Assembly: GCA_046349215.1 (NCBI GenBank)
Contig: JAXMCV010000002.1
Location: 434,001 to 498,000, forward strand
From: JAJXWB01 sp046349215
GTDB taxonomy: Bacteria > Pseudomonadota > Alphaproteobacteria > Rhizobiales > Beijerinckiaceae
Reading direction: 5' to 3'
DNA length: 64,000 nt
Shown: positions 51,898 through 60,248 of the stretch, piece after piece
Layout of the letters: the number at the start of each line of letters is the position of its first letter
Position numbering within the stretch: the stretch's first letter is position 1
Translations under genes and position numbers: made by a program
Notes under the pieces: generated by a model
Seen by the model: the letters and a program-made list of their open reading frames with translations, nothing else
Told to the model about the DNA's origin: nothing
The model's database searches: none

Positions 51898-53415
51898 ATG
51901 CGCTTAATCCCGAGCCTGTTCGCCGCGGCCTTCGCCGGCGCGACATTGTTCGCCGCAGGCGCTGCGTTTGCGGAGCAAGCAAGACCCGTGAGCGCGGCTG
52001 CGCAATCCGCGCCGGCGCGCGACAAGTGGGGCGCGCCGGAAGGCAAGAAATGTCTCGAGTGTCACGGGCCGGCCAACCCGGCGCTCGTGACGGAGTGGAA
52101 GAAGGGCGAGCACGGCAAGAAGGGCGTCAATTGCTACGACTGCCACAAGGCCGATCCAGCGACCAACCCCGGCGCCAAGAAGCATTATGGCGCGATGATC
52201 TCGGTCATCGTCTCGCCGAAGGATTGCGCGCGCTGCCATTCCAAGGAAGTCGACGAGCAGAAGGGCTCGCATCACGCCAAGGCCGGCGACATTCTCGCCT
52301 CGGTCGACAATTACCTCGGCGAAGTGCTGGGCGGACCGCCGGCCGTCGCGGTCGGCTGCTTCCAGTGCCACGGCACCAAGGTGAAGGTGAACGCCGACGG
52401 TTCGTACGATTCGTCGACCTGGCCGAACACCGGCATCGGTCGCCTCAATCCCGACGGTTCAAAGGGGTCTTGCTCGGCCTGCCATGCGCGGCACAATTTC
52501 TCCGCGGCGCAGGCGCGCGAGCCCGAGACCTGCGGCAAGTGCCACCTCGGCCCCGATCATCCGCAGATCGAGGTCTACAACGAATCGAAGCACGGCATCC
52601 TGTGGTCCGCCAATCGCGGCAAGCAGAACACGGACAAGAAGGTCTGGCGGCCGGGCATCGAATATTCGGCCGCGCCGTCCTGCGCGACCTGCCACATGAG
52701 CGCGACCCGCAAGCAGGGCGTGACCCATGACGTCGGCGATCGTATCTCCTGGACGCTGCGCCCGGCGATTTCGACCAAGCTCAACCTGATCGTCTTCGAC
52801 GACCTGACCAAGGACAACCGTCCCGACGGTCAGCCGTTGCCGAAGGTCGGCGACAAGATCACGGGCAAGGACGGCGTCGTCCGCACCGTCTCTGCAATCG
52901 CCACCTGGCAGGACCGTCGCAAGAACATGAAGGACGTGTGCCAGGCGTGCCATGCCGAAGGGCAGGTGGAAGGCTTCTACAAGCAGTTCGACGAACTCGT
53001 CATGCTGTACAACGAGAAGTTCGCCAAGCCCGCCACCGCGATCATGGCCGATCTGCAAGCCGCCGGTAAGATCACCTCGGCGCAGATGGATGAGAAGATC
53101 AAGTGGATCTACTACGAGCTGTGGCACCATCAGGGCCGGCGCGCGCGTCACGGCGCGGCCATGTCCGGACCGGACTACGCCTGGTGGCACGGCATCTACG
53201 AGGTCGCCAAGACCTTCTACATGGAGTTCATCCCCGAGGTGAAGCACATCGCGGGCGATGATCTGGCCAAGCAATTGCTCGACAAGCATGTCTACAGCCA
53301 GCCTGGTCACCTGTGGCTGCGCGACGGCATGAGCAAGGATCAGCTGCAGAAGATCCAGGAATTCTACAAGGAACGCTACGGCCAGCAGGCGCCGGCCGGC
53401 GGCGAGAAGAAGTAG
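51898..53415 (+). CDS. Octaheme hydroxylamine oxidoreductase-like multiheme cytochrome c
   Basis: This 505-residue exported protein has a Sec leader (cleavage near AFA-E, residue 25) and eight CxxCH heme sites at residues 52, 79, 110, 154, 192, 212, 262 and 348. That number and spacing, with the C-terminal helical part containing YYELWHHQGRRARHG and SGPDYAWWHGIYE, identify the octaheme HAO family. Ammonia oxidisers use HAO on hydroxylamine; relatives in non-nitrifiers may reduce nitrite or handle nitric oxide and hydroxylamine. The decisive cross-linking tyrosine at the P460 heme cannot be assigned by eye; Tyr427 is a candidate. Direction of catalysis is open. Confidence 0.9.
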   Translation: MRLIPSLFAAAFAGATLFAAGAAFAEQARPVSAAAQSAPARDKWGAPEGKKCLECHGPANPALVTEWKKGEHGKKGVNCYDCHKADPATNPGAKKHYGAMISVIVSPKDCARCHSKEVDEQKGSHHAKAGDILASVDNYLGEVLGGPPAVAVGCFQCHGTKVKVNADGSYDSSTWPNTGIGRLNPDGSKGSCSACHARHNFSAAQAREPETCGKCHLGPDHPQIEVYNESKHGILWSANRGKQNTDKKVWRPGIEYSAAPSCATCHMSATRKQGVTHDVGDRISWTLRPAISTKLNLIVFDDLTKDNRPDGQPLPKVGDKITGKDGVVRTVSAIATWQDRRKNMKDVCQACHAEGQVEGFYKQFDELVMLYNEKFAKPATAIMADLQAAGKITSAQMDEKIKWIYYELWHHQGRRARHGAAMSGPDYAWWHGIYEVAKTFYMEFIPEVKHIAGDDLAKQLLDKHVYSQPGHLWLRDGMSKDQLQKIQEFYKERYGQQAPAGGEKK

Positions 53416-53439
53416 AATCCAACGCCTTCAGGGCCATCG

Positions 53440-53470
53440 AAGCCGCCGGAGAAATCCGGCGGCTTCTTCG
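53440..53470 (+). terminator. Strong hairpin terminator after the octaheme cytochrome
   Basis: AAGCCGCCGGA (53440-53450), tetraloop GAAA and TCCGGCGGCTT (53455-53465) form a perfect eleven-pair stem followed by CTTCGTTT. It lies 25 bases after the cytochrome stop. Confidence 0.8.
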
Positions 53471-53531
53471 TTTGTGGCGCCATCCGCTTCGGGCGAAAAA
53501 TTCTAGACACGTCGAAAGGACTTCCCGGATT

Positions 53532-53559
53532 TTGCCGACGCCGGCGGGAAAACTATACT
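53532..53559 (+). promoter_or_regulatory. Sigma-70-type promoter for the HD-GYP/LuxR gene
   Basis: TTGCCG (53532-53537), a 16-base spacer and TATACT (53554-53559) match four and five of six consensus positions. The gene start is 38 bases downstream of the -10 element. Confidence 0.55.
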
Positions 53560-53596
53560 GTCCTGGGTCGGCGGGGCGGCCCGGGGGAATATAGGC

Positions 53597-55156
53597 ATGG
53601 CGGGTCCGCTCGTTCGCAGGGCAGATTTCCTGATGGCGCTGGCCTATGCGACCGACCTCGCCACCGGCCATTCCCGCGATTTCGCCCTGCGTTCCTGCGT
53701 GATCGGGATGCGGCTCGCCGACATCGGCGGTTTCGACAGCGAAACGCGACGCGTCGTCTGGCATCAGGCCTTGCTGCGTTACATCGGCTGCAACGCCGAC
53801 ACGCATCTGCTGGCGGAAGCGTTCGGCGACGAGATCGCCTTGCGCAGCGATCTGGCGCGCACCGACATGGGCGACAAGGCGGCGCTCGGAGCGGTGCTGC
53901 ACAAGGCGATCCTGCGCAATTTCGCCAGCCTCCCGCCCGCCGATCTTGCGGCCGCGGTGGAGCGCGGCCTCGCGGAAGCGATGCAGGTGAGCGTGCCGAT
54001 CCTGTCTGGCCATTGCGAGGTCGCGCAGCGCATTGCTGAACGCATCGGCCTTCCCGACGACATTCGGCAGAATCTGGGGCAGCTCTACGAACGTTGGGAC
54101 GGCGGCGGCCTGCCGCGCGGCCTTTCCGGAGAGGCGGTGAAATTTCCCGTCCGCGTCGTGACGCTGGCGCAGGAAGCCATCGCTTTATTCGAGGCGCATG
54201 GTCTCGCGACGATGAAGACGATGATCGCGGCGCGCGGCGGCGGCGGATACGAGAAAGCGCTTGCCGACCTGTTTGTTGCGCATGCCGATGCGATCATGGC
54301 CGGTCTCGAAGGTCCGGTAGACCGCGAGACGATACTCGCGCTCGAGCCCGCGCCCCACGCCATGCTGAACGAGCGGGAATGCGACGAGGCGTTTCTCGCC
54401 ATCGCCGACATGATCGACATGCGCATGCCGCACACGTTCGGCCATTCGCGCGCCGTCGCGGCGCTGACGGAGGCGGCCTGCCGGCGCGCCAACCTTCCCG
54501 CCCGAGACATTCGCGACGCGAAATGGGCAGCCTATGCGCACGACATCGGCGAACTCGCCGTGCCCGTCGCAACATGGATACGCGCCGGCGCGCTGACCGA
54601 GCGCGAGACAGACGCCGCGCGCCTGCATCCCTATCACGGGGAGCGCGCGCTCGCCGCGCTCGGCGGCGATGGCCAGGCGGTCGCCGCGCTGGTGCTGCGC
54701 CACCATGAGCGTCTCGACGGCAGCGGCTATCATCGCTACGCCAAGGCGCCTGATCTCTCCCCGTCGGCCCGCATTCTGGCCGCCGCCGAAGCCTTCCAGA
54801 CAGCCCGCGAGGCGCGACCCTACCGAGCGGCCCTGAACGATGTCGCCGCAGCATCGCGCCTGCGCGCGGCGGTCCGGGAAGGCAAGCTCTGCGGCGAGGC
54901 GGTGGAGGCGGTGCTGACGATCGCCGGCCAGCCGGCGCGCCGCGCGCCCGAGGCGCCCGCCGGCCTGACGCCGCGCGAACTCGAGGTTTTGCAATTGATT
55001 GCCGCCGGGCGCACCGCCAAGGAGGCCGCCAGGCAACTCGACATCGCGCCGAAGACGGCCGACCACCATATCCAGAACCTCTACGCCAAGATCGGCGTCA
55101 GCACCCGGGCCGGCGCCGCCCTCTACGCCCTGGAGCGCGGCCTGGTCCGCCATTGA
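53597..55156 (+). CDS. Tandem HD-GYP-like protein with C-terminal LuxR DNA-binding domain
   Basis: This 519-residue protein contains two HD-GYP-related units and a LuxR-type helix-turn-helix. The first unit is degenerate (GHSRDFALRSCVIGMRLADI near residue 24, then ERWDGGGLPRG near 165). The second keeps GHSRAVAALTEAACRRANL, AHDIGEL and HHERLDGSGY (residues ~280-380), with GYH in place of GYP. The last 65 residues read LTPRELEVLQLIAAGRTAKE and IAPKTADHHIQNLYAKIGV, a GerE/LuxR domain. It may be a transcription regulator sensing, or degrading, a cyclic dinucleotide. It is followed by a leaderless binding protein. Confidence 0.85.
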   Translation: MAGPLVRRADFLMALAYATDLATGHSRDFALRSCVIGMRLADIGGFDSETRRVVWHQALLRYIGCNADTHLLAEAFGDEIALRSDLARTDMGDKAALGAVLHKAILRNFASLPPADLAAAVERGLAEAMQVSVPILSGHCEVAQRIAERIGLPDDIRQNLGQLYERWDGGGLPRGLSGEAVKFPVRVVTLAQEAIALFEAHGLATMKTMIAARGGGGYEKALADLFVAHADAIMAGLEGPVDRETILALEPAPHAMLNERECDEAFLAIADMIDMRMPHTFGHSRAVAALTEAACRRANLPARDIRDAKWAAYAHDIGELAVPVATWIRAGALTERETDAARLHPYHGERALAALGGDGQAVAALVLRHHERLDGSGYHRYAKAPDLSPSARILAAAEAFQTAREARPYRAALNDVAAASRLRAAVREGKLCGEAVEAVLTIAGQPARRAPEAPAGLTPRELEVLQLIAAGRTAKEAARQLDIAPKTADHHIQNLYAKIGVSTRAGAALYALERGLVRH

Positions 55157-55257
55157 TCTGGCTATAGGGAATTCACCCGATGTGCGGCCCGGGCGGGGCC
55201 GGCATCCTCTCCCGACCGTTCGGCCCCGAGGCCGAAGGCTTTTCCGGAGAGGAATTC

Positions 55258-56397
55258 ATGGCTGACAATTCGATCAAGGTCGGCGTCATCGCCGAGCAGA
55301 CCGGCCCGCTCTCGTTCATGGGCGTCGCCGACGCAAATGTCGCGCGCATGGCGATCGACGACATCAATGCGGCGGGCGGCCTCCTCGGCCGGAAACTCGA
55401 ATTGATCGTCGAGGATGGCGCGACGATCGACAGCGTCGCGGCCGCGAAGGCGACCAAGCTCATCGAGCGCGACAGGGTCGATGTGCTGTTCGGCGGCATC
55501 TACAGTTCGACGCGGCAGGCCATCAAGGGGCCGGCGGTGGAAAAGGGCAAGACCCTCTACATCTATCCCGAACAATACGAAGGCAGCGAAAGCCATCCGT
55601 TGATCTTCTGCACCGGCCCTGTACCGGCGCAACAACTCGAGCCGCTCATCCCGTGGTTCATGCGCGAGACGGGCGCGAAGAAGTTCTACCTGCCATCGGC
55701 GGACTATGTCTGGCCGCGCGTCATGAACGGCAAGGTGCGCGAACTGGTCGAAGCCAACGGCGGCGAGATCGTCGGCGAAGAATACCATCCGCTGGATTGC
55801 ACCGACTATCGCGAGACGGTGCAGCGCATTGTCGAAAGCGGCGCCGACACGGTGTTCAACACGATCGTGCCGCCCGGCCTGACGCCGTTCTTCCAGGAAC
55901 TGCACGATGCGGGATTCACGCGACGCGGCGGACGACTGATCTGCACCTATTTCGACGAGAATTTCCTCAATCTTGTTCCGGCCGAGCAGGTGGAAGGGCT
56001 TTATGGATGCCTGGACTATTACCAGTCCGTCGAGGATCCCTTCAGCCGCGCGCTGCTCGATCGCTACAACACGCGGTTTCCCGGCGGGGCGCAATTCACC
56101 GCAGGAAGCGCCTGCACCGGTCTCTATCGCGGCATCCGGCTGTGGGCGGCGGCGGTCGTGGAAGCAGGGACGCTCGACCAGGCCCGCGTGATCGCGGCGC
56201 TGGACCATGCGAGAATCGCGGAGGGGCCGGGCGGGCCGGCCGAAATGGCGCCGGGCCAGCATCACGTGCGCATGAACATGTATATCGCGCAGGCGCGTAA
56301 CGGCCGCTTCGAGGTTGTCAGGAACCTCGGCATGATCGAGCCGGGCGAAAAGATCGTGACCGCGCGGCCGGACGCCACGCTCGCGTCGGTCGCCTGA
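55258..56397 (+). CDS. Amide/urea-type substrate-binding protein without leader (AmiC-like)
   Basis: This 379-residue type I periplasmic binding fold protein is of the FmdD/UrtA/AmiC group: VGVIAEQTGPLSFMGVADAN at the start, GRKLELIVEDGATIDSVAAA, FGGIYSSTRQAIKGPAVEKG and TLYIYPEQYEG. No signal peptide precedes the fold; the mature-like domain begins at residue 6, and GGAGAGG precedes this ATG. AmiC of Pseudomonas is a cytoplasmic amide sensor of the same fold, so a sensor role with the upstream LuxR-type protein is plausible. No cognate ABC permease is adjacent. An upstream in-frame ATG at 55180 adds no leader. Confidence 0.78.
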   Translation: MADNSIKVGVIAEQTGPLSFMGVADANVARMAIDDINAAGGLLGRKLELIVEDGATIDSVAAAKATKLIERDRVDVLFGGIYSSTRQAIKGPAVEKGKTLYIYPEQYEGSESHPLIFCTGPVPAQQLEPLIPWFMRETGAKKFYLPSADYVWPRVMNGKVRELVEANGGEIVGEEYHPLDCTDYRETVQRIVESGADTVFNTIVPPGLTPFFQELHDAGFTRRGGRLICTYFDENFLNLVPAEQVEGLYGCLDYYQSVEDPFSRALLDRYNTRFPGGAQFTAGSACTGLYRGIRLWAAAVVEAGTLDQARVIAALDHARIAEGPGGPAEMAPGQHHVRMNMYIAQARNGRFEVVRNLGMIEPGEKIVTARPDATLASVA

Positions 56398-56445
56398 CAG
56401 GCGTCGTCCGGCAATTCCACTCATCAACTCATTTGCCCGGGCGGC

Positions 56446-56465
56446 CGCTGCCGGTATCGGCAGCG
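56446..56465 (+). other. Perfect hairpin between binding-protein and DUF2652 genes
   Basis: CGCTGCCG-GTAT-CGGCAGCG forms an eight-pair stem in the 105-base gap. It has no T-tract, so it may be an attenuator or RNA stabiliser rather than a terminator. Confidence 0.35.
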
Positions 56466-56502
56466 CGCCGCGCCGGCTGCACCGCAAGGCGGAGTTTCAG
56501 TC

Positions 56503-57552
56503 ATGGCCGAGAAAGCCATCATCCTTATTCCAGACATCAGCGGCTACACGGAATTCACGAACGCGACGGAAATCGACCATGCCGCGCATATCGTAACGGA
56601 ATTGCTCGAACTCATCGTCGATTCCAACACCACCGGCTTCTCTCTCGCCGAAATCGAGGGCGACGCCGTGCTGTTCTACCGCAAGGGCGAACCGCTCGGC
56701 CGCGCGGAGCTCGTCGACCAATGCCTGCAGATGTATTCGAATTTCCATCAGAGGCTGATGGTGATCGAACGCGATACGGTGTGCCAGTGCGGCGCCTGCC
56801 AGACTGCGAGCAATCTCACGCTCAAGTTCATCGCGCATTTCGGCTACATCAAGGAGATCAAGGTCGCGCGCTTCGTCAAGGCGACCGGCATGGACATGAT
56901 CGTCGCCCATCGACTGCTCAAGAACAATGTCGGATCAAACGAATACATCCTGCTGAGCCAGCCGTGCTGTGAGGCGGTCGGCGACGGAGGATCCCTCGAA
57001 TGGACGAAATCGAGCCACGCCTACGATACGATCGGCGACATCGCATTCGAAGTCTCCGACCTTCGGAGCTATCGCGCCCAGGTTCCCGCGCCAGTGGCGC
57101 CGCCTCGCGTGGTTCTGGAAAAAGGCGACGACAATCTGGAATTGCGGATCGACGCGCCACTGAGGGCCGTCTACCAGACGCTGATCAACGTCGACAAGCG
57201 TCCCGCCTGGCTCGACGGCGTCGATACGATCGATCGGGAAATGACATCCGAACGCATCAACATGCGGCACAATTGCGTGTTTCACGGCATGAAGCTCGTC
57301 AATACGGCGATCCTCGGCGAATTCGCCGAAGGCCAGGCCCGCTACGCAGAAAAAGTCGAAATTCCGGACGCCCGGCTTTCGCTCGTCGCGAATTACGAGA
57401 TGGAAGCCGTGGATGAATCGAGCACCTTGCTCAAATTCGATGTGAACTGGCTGGGCGCGGAGCCTCCGCTTGAAAACAAGCAGGGGATGCTGGCCGGACA
57501 GGCGGCGAATTTCGAATTGTTCAAGCGGGTCTGTGAAACCGATCCCGCGTAG
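56503..57552 (+). CDS. DUF2652 (cyclase-like) and SRPBCC two-domain protein
   Basis: This is a 349-residue protein. The first 190 residues resemble DUF2652, a relative of class III nucleotide cyclases: AIILIPDISGYTEFTNATEI near residue 5 and FSLAEIEGDAVLFYRKG near residue 47 resemble the two metal-binding aspartate regions. The second half, from LELRIDAPLRAVYQTLINVD near residue 213, is an SRPBCC/START-like ligand-binding fold. Cyclase activity is not established for the family. It lies downstream of the leaderless binding protein and converges on padH. Confidence 0.72.
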   Translation: MAEKAIILIPDISGYTEFTNATEIDHAAHIVTELLELIVDSNTTGFSLAEIEGDAVLFYRKGEPLGRAELVDQCLQMYSNFHQRLMVIERDTVCQCGACQTASNLTLKFIAHFGYIKEIKVARFVKATGMDMIVAHRLLKNNVGSNEYILLSQPCCEAVGDGGSLEWTKSSHAYDTIGDIAFEVSDLRSYRAQVPAPVAPPRVVLEKGDDNLELRIDAPLRAVYQTLINVDKRPAWLDGVDTIDREMTSERINMRHNCVFHGMKLVNTAILGEFAEGQARYAEKVEIPDARLSLVANYEMEAVDESSTLLKFDVNWLGAEPPLENKQGMLAGQAANFELFKRVCETDPA

Positions 57553-57582
57553 CCTGGGCGAAGGAGGCGACGAACGCCGCCT

Positions 57583-59214
57583 TCAGATCGCTTCCTGCAC
57601 CATGGAGATGGCGCCGCACGGACATTCGGCGGCGCAGAGCCCGCAGCCCTTGCAGAAATCGTAGTTGAACTCGAAGCCCTTGCCCGGGCCGAGCTTGATC
57701 ACGGAATTGTCGGGACATACGCCATAACAATTGTCGCATTCGAAGCAATTGCCGCAGGACAGGCAGCGACGCGCTTCGTACAACGCATTGCTTTCGTCCA
57801 GCCCCTTGACGACTTCGTCGAAGCTTGCCGTGCGGCGCGCGAGTTCGAGCGTCGGGCGCACGGTCTTCGGCGCCTCGCCGTAGTACCAGGCGTTCAGCCT
57901 CTCGAAGCTGGCGATCTCGTGCTTCGGCGCCGGCGCATAGGTCTTGCCGCGCAGCCAAGCGTCGATATGACGGGCGGCCTTCTTGCCATGGCCGATCGCG
58001 ACCGTGACGGTGCGTTCCGACGGCACCATGTCGCCGCCGGCGAAGATGCCGGTTGCGCCCGTCATCATGTTGGGGCCGACCTGAACGGTTCCGTCGACGA
58101 CGTTCAGTCCTTCGACGCCGTCGAGCAGCGACAGGTCGACGTCCTGGCCGAGCGCGAGGACGACAGAATCCGCCTCGAGCGTTTCGATCTCGCCGGTCGG
58201 TTGCGGGAAGCCCTTGTCGTCGAGCGCCATCTTCTCGACGGTGATCGCGCCGCCCTCGACATTCCTGATGGTCGAGAGCCATTTCATCAGCACGCCTTCT
58301 TCCAGCGCCTCCTCGACCTCGAAATCGTGCGCCGGCATTTTTTCGCGCGTCCGGCGATAGACGATGACGGCTTCCTCTGCGCCGAGCCGTTTGGCGGTGC
58401 GCGCCACGTCGATCGCCGTGTTGCCGCCGCCATAGACGACGACACGGCGGCCGAGCAGCGGCTTGTCCTCGCCTTCCATCGACCGCAATACCTGGACCGC
58501 ATCGAGAATCTTCGCTGCGCCGGCTGCGGGAATGTAGGCGCGCTTGGCGATATGCGCGCCGACCGCGAGGAAGGCCGCGTCGAAACCGCCGTCGTGCATG
58601 GCGTCGCGGATGTTTGCGACCCTGGCGTTGTATTCGATCGTCACGCCGAGATCGCGGATACGCTTCACCTCGGCGTCGAGGATTTCGCGCGGCAGCCGGT
58701 ACTTGGGAATGCCGAAGCGCATCATGCCGCCGGGGAGCGGGCCGGCTTCCTTGATCGTCACGGCATGGCCGGCCCGCGCCAGATGATAGGCGGCCGACAG
58801 GCCGGACGGCCCCGCGCCGACGACGAGGATCTTCTTGGCCGACGCGGCGGCGGGCGCCTCGAATGCCCATCCCTTCTCGATTGCGAGGTCGCCGAGAAAG
58901 CGTTCGACGGAATTGACGCCGACGGCTGAATCGATCTCACGGCGATTGCACGCGCCTTCGCATGGATGATAGCAGACCCGGCCCATGACGGCCGGCATCG
59001 GATTGTTCTGGACCAGTGACCGCCAGGCGGCTTCGTATGCGCCGGATTCGGCGAGCGCGAGCCAGCCCTGGATATCCTCGCCGGCGGGGCAGGCGTGATT
59101 GCAGGGCGGCAGGCGATGCACGTATTCCGGCCTTACGGTGCGCCACGAGCCTGTATGGTTGACGAGCGACGTTCCGACGTCGAGCGTGATGGCGAACGGA
59201 TGTTCGTTGCTCAT
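57583..59214 (-). CDS. padH: Phenylglyoxylate dehydrogenase-like NAD(P)H/FAD subunit with C-terminal ferredoxin
   Basis: This 543-residue protein resembles the glutamate synthase small subunit: an N-terminal cysteine domain (CNHACPAGEDIQGW, CYHPCEGACNRR), FAD motif VVGAGPSGLSAAYHLARAG near residue 130, and second nucleotide motif VVYGGGNTAIDVARTAKRLG. The C-terminus adds ferredoxin-type groups CLSCGNCFECDNCYGVCP and CKGCGLCAAECPCG. In the Azoarcus PadEFGHI complex such a subunit passes electrons from phenylglyoxylate oxidation to NAD+. No separate padF-like ferredoxin gene is present, so this tail may replace it. It is the last gene of the operon, overlapping padI by four bases. Confidence 0.8.
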   Translation of the reverse strand: MSNEHPFAITLDVGTSLVNHTGSWRTVRPEYVHRLPPCNHACPAGEDIQGWLALAESGAYEAAWRSLVQNNPMPAVMGRVCYHPCEGACNRREIDSAVGVNSVERFLGDLAIEKGWAFEAPAAASAKKILVVGAGPSGLSAAYHLARAGHAVTIKEAGPLPGGMMRFGIPKYRLPREILDAEVKRIRDLGVTIEYNARVANIRDAMHDGGFDAAFLAVGAHIAKRAYIPAAGAAKILDAVQVLRSMEGEDKPLLGRRVVVYGGGNTAIDVARTAKRLGAEEAVIVYRRTREKMPAHDFEVEEALEEGVLMKWLSTIRNVEGGAITVEKMALDDKGFPQPTGEIETLEADSVVLALGQDVDLSLLDGVEGLNVVDGTVQVGPNMMTGATGIFAGGDMVPSERTVTVAIGHGKKAARHIDAWLRGKTYAPAPKHEIASFERLNAWYYGEAPKTVRPTLELARRTASFDEVVKGLDESNALYEARRCLSCGNCFECDNCYGVCPDNSVIKLGPGKGFEFNYDFCKGCGLCAAECPCGAISMVQEAI

Positions 59215-60248
59215 TCGTCGTCTCCGTCGTCCGCCAGCAGGCCGTATTCGGCGATATGAGCGTCGCAGATCGCCTGCAGGCGCTTCACGCGGGGATCCTC
59301 GTCGCCGCCCTTGAACAGATGGGCGAACCGGCGCTGGCGCTTCAGGTATTCGCCGACGGGGACCTGCCTCCTGATCTTGCGGACCTGCGTGACGCGGCCG
59401 TGCTCGGCCTCGAAGATCGGATAGAGTCCGGTTTCCACGGCGAGCCGCGCCAGCAGGATCGTGTCGTGCGAGGCCGCGCCCCAGCCGAGCGGACAGGGCA
59501 CGGAAATCTGGATGTAGCGCGCGCCGTGCACGCTCATCGCTTTCATCACCTTGCGCTCGAGATCGTGCAGGTCGGCGACGGTGGCGGTCGCGACGTAGGG
59601 AATATTGTGGGCAACTGCAATCTTCGGCACGGACTTGCCCGTGCCGAACACGTTGCCCGGTTCGTCGCCGACGGCCGGCGTCGTGGCGGTGCGCGCGGCC
59701 GGCGGGGTGGCGGACGAGCGCTGCACGCCGGTGTTCATATAGCCTTCGTTGTCGTAGCAGATGTAGAGGACGTCGTCGTTTCGCTCGAACATGCCCGACA
59801 GGCACTGGAAGCCGATATCCGTCGTGCCGCCGTCGCCGCCCTGCGCGATGACGCGCGTCTTCTTGCCCTTGACTCGCATTGCGGCGGCGACGCCGGTCGC
59901 AACCGCCGCGGCATTGCCGAACAGCGAGTGAAGCCACGGCAATTGCCAGGACGTCTCGGGATAGGGCGTCGTGAAGACTTCGAGGCAGCCGGTCGCATTC
60001 ACGGCGATGAGATCATTGCCTGCCGCCCGCATCGCCGCGTCGATGGCGTAGCGCGCGCCGAGCGCCTCGCCGCAGCCCTGGCAGGCGCGATGGCCGCAGG
60101 TCAGCGCGTTGGAGCGATCCTGCGACGCCTGCACGCTGCGCTCGTCGGCGCCGACCAGCCGGTTGCCGACGGTGAACGTGCCTTTCTGGTAGAATTTCAG
60201 GCGTTGAACGGCTTCGTCAGGCGCGAGCGGATCGGTGTCCTTGCTCAT
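59211..60248 (-). CDS. padI: Phenylglyoxylate dehydrogenase-like beta (TPP) subunit
   Basis: This 345-residue TPP-binding subunit of a 2-oxoacid oxidoreductase has CGHRACQGCGEALGARYAID near the N-terminus, NATGCLEVFTTPYP, the Mg/TPP motif GGDGGTTDIGFQCLSG and the following YDNEGYMNTGVQRS. It resembles PorB and PadI. The gene set gamma, alpha, beta, flavoprotein is that of Azoarcus phenylglyoxylate dehydrogenase, which converts phenylglyoxylate to benzoyl-CoA. Pyruvate-type enzymes share the fold, so substrate is inferred from the aromatic context. Overlaps of four bases join it to both neighbours. Confidence 0.82.
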   Translation of the reverse strand: MSKDTDPLAPDEAVQRLKFYQKGTFTVGNRLVGADERSVQASQDRSNALTCGHRACQGCGEALGARYAIDAAMRAAGNDLIAVNATGCLEVFTTPYPETSWQLPWLHSLFGNAAAVATGVAAAMRVKGKKTRVIAQGGDGGTTDIGFQCLSGMFERNDDVLYICYDNEGYMNTGVQRSSATPPAARTATTPAVGDEPGNVFGTGKSVPKIAVAHNIPYVATATVADLHDLERKVMKAMSVHGARYIQISVPCPLGWGAASHDTILLARLAVETGLYPIFEAEHGRVTQVRKIRRQVPVGEYLKRQRRFAHLFKGGDEDPRVKRLQAICDAHIAEYGLLADDGDDE

